From NCBI GenBank assembly GCA_029244465.1, contig JAQWQN010000242.1, positions 1 through 23,399 on the forward strand: a stretch of DNA of 23,399 bases, written 5' to 3'. The notes under the pieces are model-generated. The model saw only the letters and a program-made list of their open reading frames with translations, had not been told where the DNA came from and did no database searches. Shown here in pieces: positions 16,376-22,348 of the stretch (the stretch's first letter is position 1; each line of letters begins with the position of its first letter). A program made the position numbers and the translations under genes. This DNA is from Pseudomonadales bacterium (GTDB lineage: Bacteria; Pseudomonadota; Gammaproteobacteria; Pseudomonadales; Azotimanducaceae).

Positions 16376-16397
16376 TAAAGGGCCTGGCCCTCCTTTA
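16376..16397 (+). repeat. Inverted repeat in the zapE-rplM gap
   Basis: AGGGCC-T-GGCCCT (16379-16391) is a perfect dyad, set inside TAAAGG...CCTTTA (16376-16381 and 16392-16397). As RNA it can fold as AGGG/CCCT with a five-base loop or as TAAAGG/CCTTTA with a larger one. No T-run follows, so a factor-independent terminator for zapE is doubtful. It could instead be an operator or part of the rplM leader. The whole gap (16318-16572) holds no gene, and I found no convincing promoter in it, although rplM must have one. Confidence 0.45.
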
Positions 16398-16572
16398 ACA
16401 TTCGCGCTCCCAAAAATAGGGGCTGGCTCCCTGGTAGGCTAGCACCAAATGCGTACGCGTATTTGCAGATTATCTAGACAAAGTTGGGGCTTGGCGCGAG
16501 AACTTTAGGCAGTGAACGCCAGATTGCGAGACTGAACGAAAGATATAACAAGATTTAGAGAGCTTGAGCTAG

Positions 16573-17007
16573 ATGAAAACCGTGAGCATGCGCAGCGAAG
16601 ATGTAAATCGCACTTGGTGGGTGATTGATGCTGAAGACAAAACGCTTGGTCGCATGTCGACAGAGATAGCGCGACGGCTGCGCGGTAAGCATAAGCCTGA
16701 GTACACTCCGCACGTCGATACCGGCGATTACATCATTGTGATCAACGCTGAAAAAGTCAGAGTGACCGGCAATAAAGAGGACGGTAAAGTTTACTGGCGT
16801 CATAGTGGTTATCCCGGTGGTATCAAGGGTACAAACGTTTCCGATATGCGCGCGACGCACCCTGAGCGAATTATTGAAAAAGCTGTAAAAGGTATGTTGC
16901 CGAAAAACCCGTTAGGTCGGGCGATGTATCGAAAATTGAAAGTGTATGCTGGGTCGGAACATCCCCATACTGCACAACAACCTAAAACGCTGGAGCTGTC
17001 AGCATGA
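16573..17007 (+). CDS. rplM: 50S ribosomal protein L13
   Basis: L13 binds 23S rRNA early in assembly of the large subunit. The 144-residue product matches the family length (142 in E. coli). It carries the expected WWVIDAEDKTLGRMSTEIA, the GDYIIVINAEKVRVTGNK stretch, the YPGGIK loop, and the signature EKAVKGMLPKNPLGRAMYRK followed by LKVYAGSEHPH. The gene is followed by rpsI with a four-base ATGA overlap, the usual rplM-rpsI operon. In E. coli L13 represses its own operon through the leader; the 255-base region upstream here could hold such a target, but this is inference. The ribosome site is weak. Confidence 0.98.
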   Translation: MKTVSMRSEDVNRTWWVIDAEDKTLGRMSTEIARRLRGKHKPEYTPHVDTGDYIIVINAEKVRVTGNKEDGKVYWRHSGYPGGIKGTNVSDMRATHPERIIEKAVKGMLPKNPLGRAMYRKLKVYAGSEHPHTAQQPKTLELSA

Positions 17008-17393
17008 CCGATTACGATTACGGCACAGGGCGGCGCAAAACTTCTGCAGCCCGTGTATTTATATCTTCCGGGACCGGCCGCATTATGGTCAATTCAAAGC
17101 CTTTGGATGAGTTTTTTGGCCGAGAGACCTCACGGATGGTTGTGCGACAGCCGTTGGAAGTAGCTGAGCTCGGTGGGAAACTCGATGTAAAAGTCAGCGT
17201 CCGAGGCGGCGGTAACTCAGGTCAAGCGGGTGCCATACGACACGGTATCGCGCGTGCTTTGGTGGAGTACGATGAAACCCTGCGCGGGCCGATGCGAGCC
17301 GCTGGCTTTCTGACGAGAGATGCACGTGAAGTAGAGCGCAAAAAGGTTGGCTTACGCAAGGCGCGTAAGCGTCCACAGTTCTCGAAACGCTAA
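17004..17393 (+). CDS. rpsI: 30S ribosomal protein S9
   Basis: S9 sits in the head of the small subunit, and its C-terminal tail reaches the P-site tRNA anticodon stem. The 129-residue product has the family start YGTGRRKTSAARVFI, the GGGNSGQAGAIRHGIARAL motif, and the basic tail ending in KRPQFSKR whose last Lys-Arg contact P-site tRNA. The ATG at 17004 overlaps the rplM stop (ATGA), so translation is coupled. A hairpin-forming region and the petA promoter follow within 75 bases of the stop. Confidence 0.98.
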   Translation: MTDYDYGTGRRKTSAARVFISSGTGRIMVNSKPLDEFFGRETSRMVVRQPLEVAELGGKLDVKVSVRGGGNSGQAGAIRHGIARALVEYDETLRGPMRAAGFLTRDAREVERKKVGLRKARKRPQFSKR

Positions 17394-17412
17394 CGAGCGA
17401 TCACACTCGAAT

Positions 17413-17443
17413 ATGGGTTCAGTGGGGTTCATTTTGAACCCAT
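17413..17443 (+). terminator. Hairpin region after rpsI (possible terminator or attenuator)
   Basis: ATGGGTTCA (17413-17421) is the exact reverse complement of TGAACCCAT (17435-17443). A second GGGTTCA copy (17425-17431) can also pair with TGAACCC (17435-17441) around a TTT loop. The two stems share one arm and so exclude each other. No T-run follows, which is against a standard intrinsic terminator. Confidence 0.45.
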
Positions 17444-17458
17444 TTGAAAAGCGCCTTG

Positions 17459-17467
17459 TGCTACAAT
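17459..17467 (+). promoter_or_regulatory. Extended -10 promoter of petABC
   Basis: TGCTACAAT is an extended -10 element one base from consensus and nearly the same as the TGCTATAAT ahead of mlaF. No -35 is well placed: TTGAAA at 17444-17449 leaves only 12 bases and TTGAAC at 17434-17439 leaves 22. Transcription would start near 17474, about 85 bases before petA. Confidence 0.5.
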
Positions 17468-17558
17468 CGCGCGGTTTTTCGCCGACGCCTTCGAAGGAAT
17501 GTAGGGCGCAGCGAGCTAGAAAAAAATTAACTAAATAGGATATTGGGAGCAAAGTGTC

Positions 17559-18221
17559 TTGAGCACCGGCGATGCAAGTCATGAAGCCCCCGCCGCCGCC
17601 GATTCTCAGGACGGCGCCGAAGCAGCACCTGCTGCGATCAATAAAAAACGGCGTTACTTTCTGATAGGTGCTACATCTGCTGTTGCAGGTGTGGGTGTGG
17701 TTGGCGCGGCGGTACCATTTGTCAAATTCTGGAGTCCGAGCGCAAAAGCTCGGGCTGCGGGTGCACCGGTTAAAATCGATTTTAGTAAGTTACAAGAGGG
17801 CGAGATGCTAAGTCCGATCCCGGCTTGGCGTGGTAAGCCAATCTTTTTGCTTTACCGAACCGCAGAAGCAGTCAGTGCACTGGAGCGTTCGGACCTCGAT
17901 CTAGCAGACGCGAATTCAGACAACCCCGAGATGCAGCCTGAGTATGCGAAAAATGTCACTCGATCGACTCGCCCAGAGATCGGTGTTTATGTTGGCATTT
18001 GCACGCATCTGGGTTGTTCTCCCAAGTTAGAGACACTGGTTGCTCCGGGTAACTTTGGTGAAGGCCAAGGCGGGTTCTTTTGTCCATGCCATGGTTCGCG
18101 CTTTGATTTGGCGGGTCGGGTCGGCGCTGGCTTTCCTGCACCAGACAACCTCGAAGTACCACCTTATCGTTTTGAAAGCGAAACAGTCATAGTGATTGGT
18201 GATGAAGGAGGTGCTGCGTAA
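17559..18221 (+). CDS. petA: Ubiquinol-cytochrome c reductase iron-sulfur (Rieske) subunit
   Basis: The Rieske subunit carries electrons from ubiquinol at the Qo site to cytochrome c1. The 220-residue protein has a twin-arginine-type signal anchor (KKRRYFLIGATSAVAGVGVV, about 29-48), then the 2Fe-2S domain. The cluster ligands are CTHLGC (C148, H150) and CPCHGS (C175, H178), with C153 and C177 forming the usual disulfide. An Ala-rich, acidic stretch of about 28 residues precedes the twin arginine, longer than in Pseudomonas as I recall it. The start is TTG at 17559 with GGGAG (17545-17549) upstream; the nearby GTG at 17554 meets a stop at its third codon. Its TAA overlaps the petB ATG (TAATG). 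Confidence 0.95.
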   Translation: MSTGDASHEAPAAADSQDGAEAAPAAINKKRRYFLIGATSAVAGVGVVGAAVPFVKFWSPSAKARAAGAPVKIDFSKLQEGEMLSPIPAWRGKPIFLLYRTAEAVSALERSDLDLADANSDNPEMQPEYAKNVTRSTRPEIGVYVGICTHLGCSPKLETLVAPGNFGEGQGGFFCPCHGSRFDLAGRVGAGFPAPDNLEVPPYRFESETVIVIGDEGGAA

Positions 18222-19492
18222 TGCAAACTCCTGATAACGATAGCAAATTTGTTGTGATGTGGTCTGGTTTCATGGGTTGGGTCGACGAACGGTTCCCGGC
18301 GACGGAAACTTTCGAATACCACATGTCGAAGTACCATGCGCCCAAAAATTTCAATTTTTGGTATTACTTTGGCGTACTTGCGATCTTCATGTTGGCCAAC
18401 CAAATTATAACGGGAATCTGGTTGACGATGAGCTATGCACCGACCGAAAGCGGTGCCTTTGCCAGCGTTGAATACATCATGCGTGATGTGGAGTATGGCT
18501 GGTTGATCCGGTATCTGCATTCAACCGGTGCGTCCTTTTTCTTCCTGGTGGTCTACCTGCATATGTACCGTGCGCTAATGTACGGATCCTATCGTGGGCC
18601 GCGTGAACTCTTGTGGTTGATTGGGATCGCAATCTTCATAGCCATGATGGCCGAGGGGTTTTTCGGATACTTGTTGCCTTGGGGCAACATGTCTTTCTGG
18701 GCTGGGCAGGTCATCGTTTCTTTGGCGGGGGCCATTCCGTTCGTGGGTGGTGACCTGATGGAGTGGGTGAGGGGTGACTTCCTCATGTCGGAAGCGACAC
18801 TGAATCGATTCTTCGCTCTTCATGTTATCGCGTTGCCGTTGGTCTTGGTGATACTGGTGTTTGTTCACTTGGTTGCGTTGCACCACGTAGGCTCGAACAA
18901 CCCTGATGGTATAGAGATCAAGAAGAACAAAGGCCCGGACGGGATACCGTTAGACAGTGTGCCGTTCCATCCCTATTACACCGTGCATGACATCCATGCG
19001 ACTGTGATTTTCCTTTTTGTCTTTTTGGCGGTGGTCTTTTTTGCGCCGGAGATGGGTGGATACTTCCTGGAAAAACCTAACTTCATTGAAGCCGATCCAT
19101 TGGCGACGCCAGATTTGATTGTTCCAGTTTGGTATTACACACCGTTTTACTCGATGCTGCGTGCATCCACATTTCCGCTCTTCGGCATGACGGCTAAGTT
19201 CTGGGGGATGGTGATTATGGCGGCAGCGATCTTTATGCCGGCATTCTTGCCATGGTTGGACAAGAGCCCTGTGAGGTCGATTCGCTATAAAGGCATTCTT
19301 TCGAAATGGGCGCTGGGTATATTTATCACGAGCTTCTTTGTGCTTGGCTATCTCGGCACTTTGCATCCCACTGATATACGTACCGCGATTGCGCAAGTTG
19401 GCACGATGCTCTACTTCCTTTATTTCTTGTTAATGCCTTGGTACACCCGCGTCGAGAAAACCAAACCCGAACCTGAGCGGGTGACGGGATGA
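18221..19492 (+). CDS. petB: Ubiquinol-cytochrome c reductase cytochrome b subunit
   Basis: Cytochrome b holds the two b hemes and both quinone sites of the bc1 complex. The 423-residue, full-length protein (not the split b6/subunit IV form) has eight or so membrane helices. Heme ligands are H100 and H114 (RYLHSTGASFFFLVVYLHMY) and H201 and H216 (ALHVIALPLVLVILVFVHLV). GYLLPWGNMSFW (149-160) forms part of the Qo site. The Qo-site PEWY motif appears as PVWY (302-305), the variant known from Beta- and Gammaproteobacteria. NNPDGIEIK follows the fourth helix. The gene overlaps petA by one base and petC by four (ATGA), so all three are co-translated. Confidence 0.97.
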   Translation: MQTPDNDSKFVVMWSGFMGWVDERFPATETFEYHMSKYHAPKNFNFWYYFGVLAIFMLANQIITGIWLTMSYAPTESGAFASVEYIMRDVEYGWLIRYLHSTGASFFFLVVYLHMYRALMYGSYRGPRELLWLIGIAIFIAMMAEGFFGYLLPWGNMSFWAGQVIVSLAGAIPFVGGDLMEWVRGDFLMSEATLNRFFALHVIALPLVLVILVFVHLVALHHVGSNNPDGIEIKKNKGPDGIPLDSVPFHPYYTVHDIHATVIFLFVFLAVVFFAPEMGGYFLEKPNFIEADPLATPDLIVPVWYYTPFYSMLRASTFPLFGMTAKFWGMVIMAAAIFMPAFLPWLDKSPVRSIRYKGILSKWALGIFITSFFVLGYLGTLHPTDIRTAIAQVGTMLYFLYFLLMPWYTRVEKTKPEPERVTG

Positions 19493-20238
19493 GTGGGGTA
19501 TTTATGAAGAGCATAAGAATACTGATTACGCTGTTGGCGGCTCTACCTGCTTTAGTTTGGGCGGCATCGGCGGAGATCAATTACGATATGGAAGCCTTTG
19601 AGGGTGACTTGGAGAACAAGCCTTCATTGCAAAGTGGCATGCGCACCTACATGAATTACTGCCTTGGCTGCCATACGCTCAAGTTTCAGCGCTATGAACG
19701 CAGTGCAGATGACTTAGGGATTCCCCACGAAATCGCTTTGCAAAACCTGATCCTCACCGATCAGAAGATTGGCGGGCTAATAACGAATGCCATGTCGCCC
19801 GAAAAAGCGAAGAGTTGGTTCGGTGCCGCGCCACCGGATTTGACCATGATCACCCGGTACAAGAGCCCCGAGTACGTCTACAACTATCTGAAGGCCTTTT
19901 ATGTCGATCACAATCGGCCTTTCGGTGTGAACAACAAAGTGTTTGAAAACGTTGGCCTGCCGAATGCGCTTTTAGACCTGCAAGGCGTACAGCGCAGCCG
20001 TTGCGACGATGCGGCTGACGCGCGCTGTGACGAACTGTATTTGGAGGAGGGTACGGGTTCCATGAGCCCCGAGGAATTTGACGCAGCTGTCTATGACCTC
20101 ACGAACTTTCTCTACTACGTCGGCGAGCCGTCGCGTCTCGAGAGACATCGACTCGGTATTGCCGTAATGCTCTTCTTGGTGATCCTTGCGTGCTTCACGT
20201 ATTTGTTGAACCGGGAATACTGGAAGGATGTCCACTAG
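19489..20238 (+). CDS. petC: Ubiquinol-cytochrome c reductase cytochrome c1 subunit
   Basis: Cytochrome c1 takes electrons from the Rieske protein and passes them to soluble or membrane cytochrome c. The 249-residue protein has a signal peptide (MKSIRILITLLAALPALVWA), heme motif CLGCH (C58, C61, H62), and a C-terminal anchor (LGIAVMLFLVILACFTYLL) ending in NREYWKDVH, the family end. SWFGAAPPDLTMI and RPFGVNNKVF are typical. The sixth heme ligand, Met in the family motif NVGMP as I recall it, reads NVGLP here (Leu157); M192 in GSMSPEEFD might substitute. C172 and C180 could form a disulfide. An in-frame ATG at 19504 with GTGGGG upstream may be the true start. Confidence 0.95.
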   Translation: MSGVFMKSIRILITLLAALPALVWAASAEINYDMEAFEGDLENKPSLQSGMRTYMNYCLGCHTLKFQRYERSADDLGIPHEIALQNLILTDQKIGGLITNAMSPEKAKSWFGAAPPDLTMITRYKSPEYVYNYLKAFYVDHNRPFGVNNKVFENVGLPNALLDLQGVQRSRCDDAADARCDELYLEEGTGSMSPEEFDAAVYDLTNFLYYVGEPSRLERHRLGIAVMLFLVILACFTYLLNREYWKDVH

Positions 20239-20275
20239 CGCTTAAGCGTTAGACGAACCTTTAGCGCTTCATAAT
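20236..20275 (+). promoter_or_regulatory. Palindrome and weak sspA promoter candidate
   Basis: CGCTTAAGCG (20239-20248) is a perfect palindrome that begins three bases after the petC stop and extends by a G-T wobble to 16 bases. TAGCGCTT (20236-20243) recurs at 20262-20269. TTAGAC (20249-20254) and CATAAT (20270-20275), 15 bases apart, are a weak promoter pair ahead of sspA. The palindrome could instead be an operator; no T-run makes it a terminator. Confidence 0.3.
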
Positions 20276-20301
20276 TCACGCTTCCTTAGGATTTAAGACT
20301 C

Positions 20302-20934
20302 ATGAGTGTTGTCACAAAACGATCGTCTATGACCCTGTTTTCCGATGCGCGAGATCATTATTCGCATCGCGTACGTATGGTTTTGGCGGAAAAAGGCGTT
20401 ACGGTTGATATTGTCGACGTAGACCCAAATAAGAAGCCGGAAGCCCTGGCGGACATGAATCCGTACAACAACCTTCCAACATTGCTCGATCGAGATCTCG
20501 TTTTGTATGAAGCGAATGTGATTATGGAATATCTCGATGAGCGCTTTCCTCATCCGCCGTTGCTCCCTGTTTATCCGGTACAGCGAGCACTGTCGCGTCT
20601 GTGGATTACGCGAGTTGAGAAAGAGTGGAGTTCCAAGCTTGACATCTTGATGGCGGGTAAAGGTCGTGAAACGGTCATTACTAAGGCGCGCAAAGAGTTG
20701 CGCGAAAGCGTAATTGCTATAGCTCCTATATTCGGAGAGATGCCGTACTTCATGAACGAAGAATTTACTCTAGTTGATTGCTGTGTTGCGCCGATCCTTT
20801 GGCGGCTTAAAGAAGTCGGTGTTACCTTGCCCGAAAAATCTACTCGACCACTTCTCAAGTACATGCAGATGATGTTTGAACGCGAGGCCTTTCGCGCCAG
20901 CTTGACTGAAACTGAAATTGAGATGCAAGAGTGA
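20302..20934 (+). CDS. sspA: Stringent starvation protein A
   Basis: SspA is a glutathione-S-transferase-like protein without transferase activity. It binds RNA polymerase and reshapes transcription in stationary phase and stress. The 210-residue protein has the N-terminal thioredoxin-like part with MTLFSDARDHYSHRVRMVLA, the cis-proline region YNNLPTLLDRDLVLYEANVI, then MEYLDERFPHPPLLPVYPVQ, and a helical C-terminal domain with FTLVDCCVAPILWRL. The PHPPL surface patch is the one needed for function in E. coli. The ATG at 20302 has only a weak AGGA-type site upstream. It overlaps sspB by four bases (GTGA) and lies 63 bases after petC, the usual Pseudomonas-type order. Confidence 0.95.
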   Translation: MSVVTKRSSMTLFSDARDHYSHRVRMVLAEKGVTVDIVDVDPNKKPEALADMNPYNNLPTLLDRDLVLYEANVIMEYLDERFPHPPLLPVYPVQRALSRLWITRVEKEWSSKLDILMAGKGRETVITKARKELRESVIAIAPIFGEMPYFMNEEFTLVDCCVAPILWRLKEVGVTLPEKSTRPLLKYMQMMFEREAFRASLTETEIEMQE

Positions 20935-21356
20935 AATCACAACGCCCTTACTTGTTGAGGGCGTTGTACAGCTGGATAGTCGATAGTGGTGAGATACCTT
21001 ATCTCTTGGTAGACGCCACTGGACCCGAAGTTCAGGTTCCCCTTGATCATGTCGAGGATGGGCAGATCATTCTGAACATTGGCGCGAACGCTGTACTTGA
21101 ACTGCACATCGGTGATGAATATGCCATGTTTGGCAGTCGGTTCGACGGTCGTCATTATGACATTGTCTTACCGATGGAGAGCATACGAGCAATTTACTGC
21201 AAGGACAGTGGAGAAGGGATGGTCTTCCCCGATGAGACCTTGGCAAAACCTGCTGGGGTGGAGCGAGTGTTGGACCGTGTGCAACACGTAACTGGTTCGG
21301 ATAGCGATGATGAGCCACCGGATCCATCTGATCGACCAACACTGCGGCTGGTCTAG
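20931..21356 (+). CDS. sspB: ClpXP adaptor SspB
   Basis: SspB binds ssrA-tagged proteins and delivers them to ClpXP for degradation. The 141-residue protein has the dimeric substrate-binding domain (about 5-110) with RPYLLRALYSWIVDSGEIPY, HVEDGQIILNIGANAV, FGSRFDGRHYDIVLP and IRAIYCKDSGEGMVF. An acidic flexible linker (GSDSDDEPPDPSD) follows, and the protein ends in the ClpX-docking peptide RPTLRLV (135-141). The E. coli docking peptide ends in one more lysine. The start is GTG at 20931, four bases into the sspA end, so expression is coupled to sspA. The gene is convergent with dolP across 44 bases that show no strong terminator. Confidence 0.95.
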   Translation: MKSQRPYLLRALYSWIVDSGEIPYLLVDATGPEVQVPLDHVEDGQIILNIGANAVLELHIGDEYAMFGSRFDGRHYDIVLPMESIRAIYCKDSGEGMVFPDETLAKPAGVERVLDRVQHVTGSDSDDEPPDPSDRPTLRLV

Positions 21357-21400
21357 CGCTGCATAATCCGGCGCAACAAAGTTAAAGAACGCTCTTGGTT

Positions 21401-21967
21401 TCAGTCGGTGTACTCAAAAACCTTAACGATTTTCTGTAAGCCGTAGACCTTGCTCGCAACCGCCACAGCGCGCTCGGCCTGAGCCTGAGTCACCAGGCCT
21501 AGCAAAAAAACGACCCCGTTTTCCGTTTGAACCTTAATTTTTGATCCGTTGACTTCTTTGTTAGTGAGGAGGCGGCTCTTAACTTTCGATGTGAGCCAGC
21601 CATCATTCGTTCTCGCCATGACAGAGATGGGACCACCAACAGTAAGTTCGTTGTGTACCTTTTGAACTCGCCTTAGCGCTTGCGTCACGACGTTTGCTTT
21701 GTCGCGTAAGGCTTCCGAAGGTACCTGGCCTGCTAACAGTACCAGTCCGTTGTAGGCCACGATAACGAGATGTGAGCCTTTGAAGCCAGGATCCGATTTT
21801 CGGATCTCTGACTCAACTAGGCTTTCTAAGACGTTGTCGTCGATAATGACCCCAGGTGTCCGTTGATTTGGATCGTCACCAAAAATGGAACAACCGGGTA
21901 GAAGAAACAAAGAAATTGTTAGGTATACAACTTGGATCGTTCTGGTCACGATGAGGGGCTTTCTCAT
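21401..21967 (-). CDS. dolP: Outer-membrane lipoprotein with two BON domains, DolP (YraP)
   Basis: DolP is an outer-membrane lipoprotein that binds anionic phospholipid, gathers at division sites and supports outer-membrane integrity and the BAM complex. The 188-residue protein has a lipoprotein signal ending in LLPGC (Cys26). BON 1 (about 46-110) includes GFKGSHLVIVAYNGLVLLAG, and BON 2 (about 120-188) includes WLTSKVKSRLLTNKEVNGSK with VQTENGVVFLLGLV. The GLVLLAG and GVVFLLG strands, each followed by a helix, are the BON repeats. It lies 18 bases after yraN. The diaA gene that sits between yraN and dolP in E. coli is absent. Confidence 0.93.
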   Translation of the reverse strand: MRKPLIVTRTIQVVYLTISLFLLPGCSIFGDDPNQRTPGVIIDDNVLESLVESEIRKSDPGFKGSHLVIVAYNGLVLLAGQVPSEALRDKANVVTQALRRVQKVHNELTVGGPISVMARTNDGWLTSKVKSRLLTNKEVNGSKIKVQTENGVVFLLGLVTQAQAERAVAVASKVYGLQKIVKVFEYTD

Positions 21968-21985
21968 AATTTAGGCGCATGCATC

Positions 21986-22348
21986 TTAACACTCAAAAGC
22001 GTTTTTCAGCCAAGAGATGTTACGACGATCAATGGCTATTACGTCAAAACGCGCAGGCCAGAGGGAAAACTCAGTGTTCGACTGCAGATAGACTTTGGCT
22101 GCCTTGATGAGACGCTGCTGTTTTGTGTGACTAACACTTGCTGCGGCGCCACCAAAGCGAACGCTACTTCGGTAGCGCACTTCTATGAAGATCAGGCTTC
22201 GTTGCTCGGTCATAATGAGGTCGATTTCACCAGATCGACACTGAAAGTTTTTTTCGACTAGCGTAAGGCCGTGGCAGCGGAGAAACATCAACGCGAGCAG
22301 CTCAGCCCACCGACCGATGATTGCACGTCTGATATTGTGGCGCTGCGT
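21986..22348 (-). CDS. yraN: UPF0102 protein YraN, with probable ACG start
   Basis: YraN belongs to the UPF0102 family, which has a restriction-endonuclease-like fold and no settled function. It shows CRSGEIDLIM (38-46), FIEVRYRS (54-61) and the K of SHTKQQRL, the putative nuclease-type acidic and lysine residues of the fold. The only ATG/GTG/TTG start (TTG at 22291, followed by ATG) would remove the conserved GRWAELLALMFLRCHGL region. That region is coded in frame upstream. It begins best at ACG (22348-22346), which overlaps the lpoA stop as TAACG, exactly where TAATG junctions occur elsewhere in this window. From there the product is 120 residues, the usual length. Either ACG is used, or an ATG has mutated or been misread. 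Confidence 0.85.
   Translation of the reverse strand, partial: TQRHNIRRAIIGRWAELLALMFLRCHGLTLVEKNFQCRSGEIDLIMTEQRSLIFIEVRYRSSVRFGGAAASVSHTKQQRLIKAAKVYLQSNTEFSLWPARFDVIAIDRRNISWLKNAFEC

Noticed and set aside
18941..19133. PVWY in place of PEWY at the Qo site of cytochrome b as a novelty
   Set aside because: PVWY is a known variant in Beta- and Gammaproteobacteria, so it is noted only in the petB entry.
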